From: CAZAMI01 sp964627805
GTDB taxonomy: Archaea > Thermoproteota > Thermoprotei_A > Sulfolobales > NBVN01
Length of the DNA stretch: 64,000 bases
Reading direction: 5' to 3'
Assembly (NCBI GenBank): GCA_964627805.1
Contig: CAZVLA010000028.1
Span: 26,535-90,534, forward strand
Of the stretch, positions 45,019 through 53,964 are shown piece by piece. Positions within the stretch are counted from its first letter, which is position 1; each line of letters starts with the position of its first letter. Under the pieces are notes generated by a model that searched no databases, had not been told where the DNA came from, and worked only from the letters and a program-made list of their open reading frames with translations. The translations under genes and the position numbers were made by a program.

Positions 45019-46863
45019 TTACTCAATACTAATTATTGGATCTACTAATTTACCTTTCAATACGTCAACTAACCCCTTATCAGTTATTCTTATCTCAGGT
45101 ATTACTGGTAGTGGTAACAGTGATATCGTCATGAATACAGCTCTGTAATTAGCTCCGAGGATCTTTAAGGCATTGATATAGTTACTTAGTTCATGAGCTA
45201 ATTCCTCGTAACTCTTATCCGATAGTAGCCCAGCTATCGGTAGTGGCACCTTAGCTATTACACCGCCCGTAGATACAGCTACCATACCTCCACCCATTGC
45301 TATGACTTCATTAACTGCCATAGCCATCTCTTTAGGTGACCTACCTACGGTAACTATATTGTGTACATCATGAGCTATTGTCTGAGCTATTGCCCCACTT
45401 AACCTACCTAACCCACAGACGAATCCACGACCTATATTACCTGTTGCGTGATGTCTCTCAATAGTTGCTACATAGAGTACGTCACTATCACCACTTACGG
45501 TTAATTTACCGTCAATTACGTCAACGGTAATTACCTCACACTTAGTAACTGCTTTACCAGGTATTACTTTGATAGCCCTAACCTTAGCCTTACCCTCGCT
45601 CCTACCTACCTTAATAACTAGGTCATCAGGCGTTACTTCCTTACCTACCCTAACGGTTTCGTAGGCTTTAAGCGGATACTTAAACCTCTTTTCATGAGGT
45701 ACTATATACTCGCCATTAAGCACCACTAACCTACCGCCGACAATCACATCCCTAACTATGAAGTGCCTAAAGTCCTTAAGTATGACTATATCAGCGAATT
45801 TACCCGGCACTATGGACCCTACTTCTCTATGAATACCTAGGTATTCAGCGGCATTTATTGTAGCCATCTGAACGGCTGTTATTGGGTCAATACCTAGAGA
45901 TACTGCTCTCCTTAATATCCTATCCATGTGTCCCTCGTTCATCAACTCAAGTACGTCTAAGTCGTCACTAGCAAATGTTAAGTATCTAGGATTTACCCTC
46001 ATGTACGTTAATGCCTTAGTAAGTTCCTCTAAGTCCCTCCATGCACTACCTTCCCTAATAAGTATTCTAAATCCATTTCTTAACTTAGTTAATGCTTCAT
46101 CAATGAATACTGATTCGTGATCACCCTCAATACGTGTTACTGCATAAGGTACTAAATACTCCTCAGGTAGTTGGGGTGCGTGGCCATCAACTACTTTACC
46201 TAATCTCTTAGCGTGTACGATCTTCTTAAGTAGCTCCTCATCACAGTTATACACTCCTAGAAAGTCCATTACCTCACCAAGCCCTATGATCTCATCATAA
46301 CTAAGTAACTCCTTAACCTCCTCATGAGTAATTACTGCTCCCGGTGTATCTAAACCACTACTTGTTGGTGGTACGCATGATGGTGCGTAGAAGAAAACCC
46401 TTAGTGGCACGTATCTCGATTCCTCGATGAACAACTTAACCCCCTCTACACCCATTACATTAGCTATTTCATGAGGGTCAGCAGCTACTGTTGTTGTTCC
46501 GTGCTTAAGAACTAACTTAGCAAATTCCTGTACTGTAAGCATTGACGACTCTATGTGTATGTGCGGATCTATGAATCCAGGAACAACTACCTCAGCTTTT
46601 GAAGCATCAATTACTAATGTGTCATCCCCTAGATACTTATTCACGTCAAAGTAACCAACCCTAACTATGTAGTTACTCCATACAGCTATATTAACACCCT
46701 CCCTAATATCACCTAGTACTACATCAACTAAGTTAGCGTTCTCTATTATTAAATCAGACTTAATCTCACCCTTAGCAGCCCTAACTAAGTTCTTCAAGAG
46801 ATCAACACTATACTTAATTCTTAACATATTAGCTTTATTAGTGAGTGTATCTGAGACTCTCAA
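45019..46863 (-). CDS. ade: Adenine deaminase
   Basis: A 614-aa amidohydrolase of the AdeC type, turning adenine into hypoxanthine. PGFIDPHIHIESSML, TTTVAADPHEIANVMG, ASDDLDVLELMNEGHMD and IAHDVHNIVTVG are present in the usual positions, and it keeps the long C-terminal domain. It is next to the dihydroorotase-family gene, suggesting nucleobase salvage or breakdown. Confidence 0.9.
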   Translation of the reverse strand: MRVSDTLTNKANMLRIKYSVDLLKNLVRAAKGEIKSDLIIENANLVDVVLGDIREGVNIAVWSNYIVRVGYFDVNKYLGDDTLVIDASKAEVVVPGFIDPHIHIESSMLTVQEFAKLVLKHGTTTVAADPHEIANVMGVEGVKLFIEESRYVPLRVFFYAPSCVPPTSSGLDTPGAVITHEEVKELLSYDEIIGLGEVMDFLGVYNCDEELLKKIVHAKRLGKVVDGHAPQLPEEYLVPYAVTRIEGDHESVFIDEALTKLRNGFRILIREGSAWRDLEELTKALTYMRVNPRYLTFASDDLDVLELMNEGHMDRILRRAVSLGIDPITAVQMATINAAEYLGIHREVGSIVPGKFADIVILKDFRHFIVRDVIVGGRLVVLNGEYIVPHEKRFKYPLKAYETVRVGKEVTPDDLVIKVGRSEGKAKVRAIKVIPGKAVTKCEVITVDVIDGKLTVSGDSDVLYVATIERHHATGNIGRGFVCGLGRLSGAIAQTIAHDVHNIVTVGRSPKEMAMAVNEVIAMGGGMVAVSTGGVIAKVPLPIAGLLSDKSYEELAHELSNYINALKILGANYRAVFMTISLLPLPVIPEIRITDKGLVDVLKGKLVDPIISIE

Positions 46864-46934
46864 CTCAAATCACTTACTACGTCTTATTGATTAGGAGGAA
46901 ATAAAGATTTATATAAGGTGTCTAAATTAACTCG

Positions 46935-48341
46935 GTGCTTACTTTGGTAGATATATACATCAGGGGGAAGTTTGTAATAACTATGGATAAGAATCGCAGA
47001 ATCATTAAAGACGGTTGTGTAGCTATCTCCGATGGTAGGATAGAGGCTGTAGGTAAGTGTAGTGAATTAGATAGGGACTATAAGGGTAAGGCTAAGGAGG
47101 AACTCAATAGGCCGAAAGCTATAGTAATGCCTGGGCTCATCGATACTCACGTACATATGGTTCAAGGAATGCTTAAGGCTTGCGCTAATTACAGGAGATT
47201 AATACCTTGGTTAAGGGATAGGGTATGGCCCCTCCAGGGTAGTATGAGGAAGGATGAGGCACTAGCTGCTGCCTCACTTACTGTTCTTGAGATGATTAAG
47301 ACAGGAACTACTACGTTCTTAGAGACTGGTATGGTTGGTAGGTATGGTGTCGATGACATTGTCGAGATGGTTTTAAGGTCTGGTATGAGGGCTGCTATAG
47401 CTAGGCACGTCATGGATATGCGCGGATACGCGTTGGAGGAGGGGATGCTTCACGAAGGGCTTGTAGAGAGTGGTGAGTTTAGTATGAAGGACACGATTAG
47501 GTTGTATAATAAGTATCACGGTAAGGAGGGTAGGATATTCATATGGTTCGGTCCTAGAACACCAGGTGCTGTTAGTGTTGACCTTTATAGGGAGATCTCA
47601 GCTAAGGCTAAGGAGCTGAACACCGGCATAACTATGCACTTAGCTGAGGTTAGGGAGGATGTTGAGTACACTACTAAAGTGTTCGGTAAGAGACCTGTTG
47701 AGTTCGCTCATTGGGTAGGTATTACGGGTCCCAACGTCGTGTTAGTCCATGTTGTTTGGATTACTGATGAGGAGATCTCACTACTAGCTAAGACCGGTAC
47801 CCACGTAAGCCACAACCCATCATCAAATGCTAAGCTGGGTTCAGGTATTGCTAAAGTAGCTGATATGTTAAGAGCGGGAGTCAATGTTACATTGGGTTGT
47901 GACGGAGGACCTAGTAACGATAATTACGATATGTTTGAGGAAATGATGGTTGCTGCCTTCATGCAACCGCTCCTCAAGAACGACCCCAACGCCATAAGGG
48001 CTGAGGAGATCCTTGAGATGGCTACTGTAAGGGGCGCTAAGGCTTTAGGACTCGAGGATGTGGGGTCTATAGAGGTTGGTAAGAAGGCTGACGTAATAAC
48101 GATTAATTATTGGGATCCTAAACTTATGCCACTAAACGACCCAGTCTCTCATCTCGTGTATAATGCTCATGGTGATGACGTTATTGATTCAATCATAGAT
48201 GGGAAGTTAGTTATGAGGGAGAGGAGGGTGCTGACGATGGATGAGGATAAGGTGCTAGAGAACGTAGCTAAGAAGGCTAGGGAGTTATTTGAGAGGACAG
48301 GAATATGTGCTGAGCCTGAACTTATGTGGCCTATTGAGTAG
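46935..48341 (+). CDS. SAH/MTA deaminase-family amidohydrolase
   Basis: A 468-aa metal-dependent deaminase. MPGLIDTHVHMVQGML, WLRDRVWPLQG, MIKTGTTTFLE, MHLAEVRED, VVLVHVVWITDEEI and CDGGPSNDN are typical of the SAH/methylthioadenosine deaminase group (also shared with chlorohydrolases). Divergent from ade. TATA-like TTTATATAAGG at 46909-46919. GTG at 46935 would be leaderless; TTG at 46944 is the alternative start. Confidence 0.82.
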   Translation: MLTLVDIYIRGKFVITMDKNRRIIKDGCVAISDGRIEAVGKCSELDRDYKGKAKEELNRPKAIVMPGLIDTHVHMVQGMLKACANYRRLIPWLRDRVWPLQGSMRKDEALAAASLTVLEMIKTGTTTFLETGMVGRYGVDDIVEMVLRSGMRAAIARHVMDMRGYALEEGMLHEGLVESGEFSMKDTIRLYNKYHGKEGRIFIWFGPRTPGAVSVDLYREISAKAKELNTGITMHLAEVREDVEYTTKVFGKRPVEFAHWVGITGPNVVLVHVVWITDEEISLLAKTGTHVSHNPSSNAKLGSGIAKVADMLRAGVNVTLGCDGGPSNDNYDMFEEMMVAAFMQPLLKNDPNAIRAEEILEMATVRGAKALGLEDVGSIEVGKKADVITINYWDPKLMPLNDPVSHLVYNAHGDDVIDSIIDGKLVMRERRVLTMDEDKVLENVAKKARELFERTGICAEPELMWPIE

Positions 48342-48348
48342 TTAAAAA

Positions 48349-48705
48349 TCATGACTTTGAAGTAAGTATGAGTACTGCCTGCGCTATATCTCCGTTAGCT
48401 TTTTTAAGTGCTTCAATAGCCTCATCCCTACTAGCTCCTGTTTGCTCCATAATGAACCTTATGTCGTCCTCCGAGAAACTTACCTCCTCAACCTCCTCCT
48501 TAACACTAACTTCCTCAACCTCACTACCTACTACTTGGTATATTTGCTGTCCCTGAACCTTCATAATGACTACTTGAGGTGATTTAATAATTATCTCCTT
48601 ATCACTTAAGGTTATCGTTACTGACTTAACGTTACGTAGTTCCTCAACATTAACACCAAATCTCCTCATTAATCTTTTGAGTTCCCTAGGATTCATGGGT
48701 AGCAT
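48349..48705 (-). CDS. nac: Nascent polypeptide-associated complex protein (NAC)
   Basis: A 118-aa archaeal NAC. NAC domain (VKSVTITLSDKEIIIKSPQVVIMKVQGQ...) about residues 25-65, and a UBA domain at 76-118 (FSEDDIRFIMEQTGASRDEAIEALKKANGDIAQAV). It binds nascent chains at the ribosome exit. ATG at about 48696 (MNPREL) is an alternative start. Confidence 0.93.
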   Translation of the reverse strand: MLPMNPRELKRLMRRFGVNVEELRNVKSVTITLSDKEIIIKSPQVVIMKVQGQQIYQVVGSEVEEVSVKEEVEEVSFSEDDIRFIMEQTGASRDEAIEALKKANGDIAQAVLILTSKS

Positions 48706-48767
48706 CTATTCACCCACGGATTAGCTTATAATCCGAGAAAATAAAGGGTTTCACTAGGTGTGGAGGA

Positions 48768-50051
48768 GTGGTTAGGGTTAGGATTAAGATACTTGGTTCG
48801 GGTAGGGAGGTAGGTAGAGCAGCTATAGCTGTAAGAGATGAGAGGGTACCTAAGTACTTACTACTAGATTATGGAGTTAACTTTAATGAGAGGGATGAAC
48901 CTCAATTACCGTTACATATAAGACCTAACGAGTTAGCTGGTATCGTAGCTACTCACGCACACCTAGATCACATAGGGGCTTTACCACTATTCTACACCAC
49001 TACTAAGTTACCTTTAGTAACTACTACCTTAACTAAGGAATTATCCAAGATAATGATACGTGACTTCCTTAAGATCTCAGGTTATTACCTGCCTTTCGAG
49101 GAGACAGACTTAAGCGTGATGCTTGATAACGTAATTGATGTTAGGTACGGTGAGGTAGTTAATGTTGGTAGTTACTCTATCAAGTTAATTAATGCTGGTC
49201 ACATACCCGGTAGCGCTATGGTTCACGTAACGACACCTAACTTAACAGTACTCTACACAGGCGATGTGAATACCATCGATACGAGACTAGTTAGTAAGCC
49301 CAAGTTAGATGGCTTAGAAGCTGATGTACTAATTATAGAGGGTACTTATGGCAACTCCGTACACCCACCTAGGGAGGTTATTGAGGATGAGTTCATCGAT
49401 GCCGTTAAGGAGGTTATTGAGAATGGAGGTAATGTACTGATACCATCGTTTAGCTTAGGGAGGTCCCAGGAAATATTATCGCTACTTTACGAGAAGATAC
49501 CGTGGGCTAGTGTGTACTACGATGGTATGGTTAGAGTGATAAACAATATTATACTTTCGTACCCGGAGTTCCTTAATAAGTACGACTTATTAGCTAAAGC
49601 GATTAGTACGTTTAAGCTTGTTAGGGGATCTAGTGAGAGAAGGAGAATAGTTAAGAGGGATGGTAATGTAATAGTTAGTTCGGCAGGCATGCTTAAGGGA
49701 GGGCCAGCGCTGTACTATATAAAGAAGTTAATGGATGACCCCAACAATGCTGTTTTCTTAGTCTCGTATCAAGGGCCATCAACGCCGGGTAGGAGAGTCC
49801 TTGAGGATGGGGTAATTGAGGATAATGGTGAGTTAATAAAGGCTAGGCTACAGTGGTTCGACTTCTCAAGTCATGCAGGTAAGGATGGATTGTTGTGGGT
49901 AGTTAGGAACGTTAAGAACCTTAAGAAGGTAGTTGTTATTCATAGCGAGGAGGAAACGGGCTATGAGTTAGTTAAGAGTATTAAGGAGGAAGTAGGAATT
50001 GATGACGTTGTATTCCCACGTAATGGCGAGGAGATCATCCTTGATTTATGA
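48768..50051 (+). CDS. Beta-CASP metallo-beta-lactamase nuclease, CPSF-like
   Basis: A 427-aa zinc nuclease. HAHLDH at 63-68 (ATHAHLDHIGALP), GHIPGSAMVHV, TGDVNT, EGTYGNS (motif in beta-CASP), SFSLGRSQEI, and DFSSHAGKDG are the CPSF/aCPSF2 pattern, so the likely role is RNA 3'-end processing or 5'-3' exonuclease activity. No KH domains are at the N-terminus, so it is aCPSF2-type. GTG start with GGTG 7 bases upstream. Confidence 0.85.
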   Translation: MVRVRIKILGSGREVGRAAIAVRDERVPKYLLLDYGVNFNERDEPQLPLHIRPNELAGIVATHAHLDHIGALPLFYTTTKLPLVTTTLTKELSKIMIRDFLKISGYYLPFEETDLSVMLDNVIDVRYGEVVNVGSYSIKLINAGHIPGSAMVHVTTPNLTVLYTGDVNTIDTRLVSKPKLDGLEADVLIIEGTYGNSVHPPREVIEDEFIDAVKEVIENGGNVLIPSFSLGRSQEILSLLYEKIPWASVYYDGMVRVINNIILSYPEFLNKYDLLAKAISTFKLVRGSSERRRIVKRDGNVIVSSAGMLKGGPALYYIKKLMDDPNNAVFLVSYQGPSTPGRRVLEDGVIEDNGELIKARLQWFDFSSHAGKDGLLWVVRNVKNLKKVVVIHSEEETGYELVKSIKEEVGIDDVVFPRNGEEIILDL

Positions 50052-51617
50052 AGTACCAATTACTTCATAGTTTATACTGCCTAGGTTAAATATGAGGAAG
50101 TAGTAGTTACTTAAGGCGGCAGGTGTTGGTGAGTCACAGACGTTTGTACTACTCAATGAGTAAGTAACCTTAGGACATGAGTAGCTAGTTAAGCTAAAGA
50201 ACTCTGGTGTGGTGAAGTAAGTACTGGTCATGAATGCTAACCAATTCCCTGAAGTCCCCTCACCCGCACTAATCCCAGCTACTACGTAGCTTAGTGTTTG
50301 TGTACGTATATTCATTACTAAATCACCTGAGTTAGTTATCCATAGCTTAGATTCTAAGGTAGTGCCATAGCTCCATACGTACTCCCTGAAGGTTAGCCCG
50401 TGGTCCTCACCGCACATGATGTTGAGCTTAATTGATCCACCAAGGTACTCAGGTTCGTACGTCCACCCAGTAGCTATTACTTCATGATTCACGAATTCGT
50501 CCTCACCTACGTATACACTTACTGGTGGTTTCTTCTGCCATTCACTAGTGTCTACTCTAAAGTACTTAGATATGTATAGCGTATTGTATGCCTTACCGTA
50601 GTACGGGAATTTGAAGTTAAGAGTATCTACGTAGTAACTCGCTGAACTACTGAATGATTTACTTGTAATTATTAATCCTTCCTTAAATATTGGATACTTA
50701 CCCATGAGTAAGACGTATTGCTGGTTACTTAGGTTATCTATCTGTACATGACTTAATACATAGTTACTACCTAATGAAGTATAACCACATGGCAGTGGGA
50801 ATACATATGTTAAGTTACCGTAATGCCTACCTAGAGTGTCAGGCGTTACTGATGTATTGAAGTATATTTCTATAGTTTCAGGCTTGTCCTTAATTAATGA
50901 CGTATTGATCACTAACCAGTACGTATTGTTAGATACTCTAGTTATTGAGTATTGGAGTACTTTACCACCGTTCCTTACCTCAACAGTTGATTCGTTTAAG
51001 TATTCTATGAACCCAAGTTTTGTTAAGTTTATTCTTATTGGTATTAAGTAATTTATTCTGTCATAGAGTGATGTTACGTTAATAACTATCCTATGTCTTA
51101 AGTTACTGCATAACCACGGCAGGTTACCTAATTTACTATTCTTACTTGATCCTTTAGGTACGTTATCTATTACGGTGCTTAATTCTATATTAGATATGTA
51201 TATAGCACCGTCTATTGAATGTATGGTCAATTCGTAAGTTACTCCGGTTTTTGGTTTGATACCTCTTACTTTAATGAGGAGCTTCACACTCGCTCCTTGC
51301 GGTATTATTAATGTGTTATCGTTACCTAATGTCGCTTCTCTATTTAGTTTCTGCAACGTGATTACTTTATAAGGTATTGCCTCATACTTACCGTTAACTA
51401 CTATTGAATCTATTATCAAGTCCCTACCGTAGTTTCTCAAGTAAAGCTCCAGAGTACCGTTGGTATATGCTCTTAAGGGTGTGACGTATAACTTAATACT
51501 GGTATCTCTCATATATTGAGCTACTAATCCCTTAAACCACAGTGTGGATGATATTATGATGAGTAAGGTTAATGAAGCAAGTACAGCTACTATTACAACA
51601 TTAGCTACTCCTTTCAT
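50046..51617 (-). CDS. Pilin-signal surface protein with DUF2341-like region
   Basis: A 523-aa extracellular protein. The N-terminus (MKGVANVVIVAVLASLTLLI) looks like a class III (archaeal type IV pilin) signal: short basic start, KG cut site, then a hydrophobic stretch of about 20 residues. Residues 166-260 (HRIVINVTSL..., IPIRINLT) resemble DUF2341, a sugar-binding-like fold seen in surface proteins. Many N-x-S/T sequons suggest glycosylation. It is far larger than ordinary pilins, so it is probably a pilus-borne or surface adhesin. No pilus assembly genes are nearby. Confidence 0.6.
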   Translation of the reverse strand: MKGVANVVIVAVLASLTLLIIISSTLWFKGLVAQYMRDTSIKLYVTPLRAYTNGTLELYLRNYGRDLIIDSIVVNGKYEAIPYKVITLQKLNREATLGNDNTLIIPQGASVKLLIKVRGIKPKTGVTYELTIHSIDGAIYISNIELSTVIDNVPKGSSKNSKLGNLPWLCSNLRHRIVINVTSLYDRINYLIPIRINLTKLGFIEYLNESTVEVRNGGKVLQYSITRVSNNTYWLVINTSLIKDKPETIEIYFNTSVTPDTLGRHYGNLTYVFPLPCGYTSLGSNYVLSHVQIDNLSNQQYVLLMGKYPIFKEGLIITSKSFSSSASYYVDTLNFKFPYYGKAYNTLYISKYFRVDTSEWQKKPPVSVYVGEDEFVNHEVIATGWTYEPEYLGGSIKLNIMCGEDHGLTFREYVWSYGTTLESKLWITNSGDLVMNIRTQTLSYVVAGISAGEGTSGNWLAFMTSTYFTTPEFFSLTSYSCPKVTYSLSSTNVCDSPTPAALSNYYFLIFNLGSINYEVIGTS

Positions 51618-51742
51618 ACTCTACCGTTTTAGGCATACTTACTTAGTTGATAAGAGCGGTTACTGCGTCCCTAATTAGTTCTATTGAGGATCACTAAATA
51701 GCTTAAGTAATACGGTAATACTTCTGTAGTTAAACTAGGTGA

Positions 51743-51797
51743 TCCGTTTGATGACTCTTCATCACCATTCAGCGAAGAGCGCGTTCTTCACCATCAA
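51743..51797 (-). ncRNA. Candidate C/D box sRNA
   Basis: Minus strand: C-like TTGATGG (51791-51797), an 18-base guide, D' box CTGA (51769-51772), a 3-base spacer, C' box GTGATGA (51759-51765), a 12-base guide (51747-51758), and D-like CGGA (51743-51746). The C'/D' core is exact and the C'-D spacing correct, but the C and D boxes are imperfect. It lies in the 244-base gap between the pilin-like and PP-loop genes, where no protein gene is seen. Confidence 0.38.
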
Positions 51798-51861
51798 TAA
51801 CTAAGGTAGTGAGGTAATAAGGTTAAATCAGTAGTAAGTAGCTTTACTTTCGTGGGTAGCT

Positions 51862-53217
51862 GTGATTAAGGTAATTGTTAGAGGAGGTAGCGACGCATCA
51901 GCTATTAGGGCTACATGTAGTAGGTTCTTTAAGGGCGTAATTAATGAAGTCATCAATATAGGTGGTAGGAAAGGAAGCTTCTGGGATAGAGTACTTGACG
52001 TAGTTAAGGACAACACCGATAGCTACTACTTAGTACTTACTGGTAGACGTGACTACGATAGTACTTACTACGAACTAATTGATTCTATACCTAATGTAGC
52101 CACGTACCTCGTACCTAAGGCAGAAGTTAGGAACGCTACATTAGGTGAGTTAATGAAGTACTTAAGTATATGTAAAACTAAGTTTAGGTTAGCATTAGGT
52201 ATTGAGAGCACAACCCTATTAGTTAAGGTAGCTGAGCGTAAGTTATTAAGTAGTGATGTGCTTAACCCTGCTTACGACTCATTCCTAATAATTAATGAAG
52301 GCTTAGATATTCTTGAGAAGTTAATTAGTAGGGATGTTTTAGGAGATACTTTATTGGTTATTAGGGAGTTAGGAGGTTTACATAAATTCTACGGTGGTTA
52401 CGGTAGTGAGTTATGTAGTATCAGATTTACTGAGGACGGATTAACACCTAAGGTAGTGAACGTACGTGGAGGTGAGTTGAAAGGTCTTAACTTAATCAAC
52501 ACTATAGCTCGCTCTAAGGATGTCCTACATAGGTATGAGGAGGTCGTGATTAATTTTCTTAGAGATTTAGCTAGGGACTTCGATGAGTTCGTAGTTCCTT
52601 GGTCTGGAGGCAAGGATAGTACGGCTACCCTGTACTTAGCTATTAAGGCATTAGGTAAGTCTTCCTTAAACGTCATCTACGTCGATACCGGGCTTGACTT
52701 TCTGGAGGTTAAGGAGTACGTCGAAAGAGTTAGTGAGTTACTAGGTATTAACTATGAAGTTCTCCACGCACCCGTGAGGGAGGAGTTACTAAGGGGTAGG
52801 GAATTACCTACCCATGACAATAGGTGGTGCACCTACTTAAAGAGGAGAGCTATACTTAGTTATATAGAGAGGTTGTTCAGAGGTAGGAGGGTATTAGTTA
52901 TTATCGGCGATAGAGACGCTGAATCCATCGGTAGGTCTAGAAAGGGTTTTATTGAGAGCGATAGAGACTTAAATAACGTAGTTAATACCTACCCAATAAA
53001 ACTATGGGGAGGTACTCATGTCCAACTATATTTGTTAAGTAACGGTATTGACTTATGTAGACTTTACAGTAAGGGATTCTATAGGGTAGGGTGTTACGTA
53101 TGTCCTGCGTTAAGGAGTTGGGAATTATTTATTATAGTGAATACCTCAATACGTAATGCATTAAACCAATGCCCTATATGGAATAGATTCTTAAGGAGTA
53201 GATTAACCCGTAGCTAG
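51862..53217 (+). CDS. PP-loop (PAPS-reductase-like) protein with N-terminal extension
   Basis: A 451-aa protein. Residues about 240-420 form an ATP-pyrophosphatase PP-loop domain: VPWSGGKDSTAT near 246, VIYVDTGLDFLEV, HDNRWCTYLKR and a C-terminal zinc-like pair GCYVCP. The first 230 residues are an unrecognised domain. The C-terminal Cys pattern is typical of PAPS reductase-like archaeal proteins rather than of sulfate assimilation enzymes, since no other sulfur genes are nearby. GTG start. Confidence 0.75.
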   Translation: MIKVIVRGGSDASAIRATCSRFFKGVINEVINIGGRKGSFWDRVLDVVKDNTDSYYLVLTGRRDYDSTYYELIDSIPNVATYLVPKAEVRNATLGELMKYLSICKTKFRLALGIESTTLLVKVAERKLLSSDVLNPAYDSFLIINEGLDILEKLISRDVLGDTLLVIRELGGLHKFYGGYGSELCSIRFTEDGLTPKVVNVRGGELKGLNLINTIARSKDVLHRYEEVVINFLRDLARDFDEFVVPWSGGKDSTATLYLAIKALGKSSLNVIYVDTGLDFLEVKEYVERVSELLGINYEVLHAPVREELLRGRELPTHDNRWCTYLKRRAILSYIERLFRGRRVLVIIGDRDAESIGRSRKGFIESDRDLNNVVNTYPIKLWGGTHVQLYLLSNGIDLCRLYSKGFYRVGCYVCPALRSWELFIIVNTSIRNALNQCPIWNRFLRSRLTRS

Positions 53218-53279
53218 GATTACCTTAAGATTTAGAAGTAAGAATTAGCAATATATCCCTCTAAACCATAATTACCATG

Positions 53280-53353
53280 GCCCCGCCGTCTCACATCCTC
53301 TGACAATCCCGTAGGGGTATGAGGATGAGGAGTGATCGGTCCGGCGGGGCACA
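53280..53353 (+). ncRNA. Putative H/ACA-like guide RNA
   Basis: A GC-rich hairpin in an AT-rich gap. GCCCCGCCG (53280-53288) pairs with CGGCGGGGC (53342-53350), a 9-bp stem immediately followed by ACA (53351-53353). Inside, CATCCTC pairs with GAGGATG, topped by a CCC/GGG hairpin with TGA and GA dinucleotides that could form a kink-turn. This is the plan of archaeal H/ACA RNAs, though the pocket is asymmetric and alternative pairings exist. ACA touches the stop of the flavoprotein gene on the other strand. Confidence 0.45.
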
Positions 53354-53911
53354 TTACCTAATTAATCTTACTAGCTCTAGTAACCTCCTAGCATGCTCCT
53401 CGCAAGCTCTTAGGGCATTTACATCCCTAAGCACTTCCCCGTAATCAAAGCCCCTAGCTACTACACCTCTATCACCTATAATCATTCTATGCTTTAAGCC
53501 CCAGTTATGTATGTTCGTTAATGCTGAGTCAAGCCCATAGCCCCTACCGACGACTAGTGAACCTAGCACTTTATTCCTTAACCTACCTCTTATGCTCCAT
53601 GTGCGATCCATGAACACCTTAGTTAATGTCGATACGTTATCGAAGTACGTGGGTGTTGCTACTATGATTATATCTGCCTTAAGTAGTTCTGGAAATACTT
53701 TATTAGTTAAGTCATCATTAATCACGCACCACCTAGTACTTAAGCACTCCCTACAACTCCTACATAACTTAACATTTAATTCTCTAAGCTTAAATAGTAA
53801 GTACTTAGCACCTTCAGTACTTAGTACCTTGAGTAGGTGATTAAGTAGTAGCTCAGTATTACTCTTAGCTCTATGACTACCTAGTATAGCTACTGCGTAG
53901 GTATGCATCAA
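53354..53911 (-). CDS. Iron-sulfur flavoprotein (Isf-type NADPH-dependent FMN reductase)
   Basis: A 185-aa flavodoxin-fold protein. Near residues 50-65 it has CRSCRECLSTRWC, the compact cysteine motif that binds a 4Fe-4S cluster in Isf proteins. FMN-binding ATPTYFDNVS follows. It would transfer electrons from ferredoxin or NAD(P)H. The ORF begins with TTG-ATG; ATG at 53908 is likely. Confidence 0.8.
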   Translation of the reverse strand: MMHTYAVAILGSHRAKSNTELLLNHLLKVLSTEGAKYLLFKLRELNVKLCRSCRECLSTRWCVINDDLTNKVFPELLKADIIIVATPTYFDNVSTLTKVFMDRTWSIRGRLRNKVLGSLVVGRGYGLDSALTNIHNWGLKHRMIIGDRGVVARGFDYGEVLRDVNALRACEEHARRLLELVRLIR

Positions 53912-53964
53912 TTACTACTTAACAGTATTGATTATTAAAAATAACGCAGTTATAAGTAATTAGG

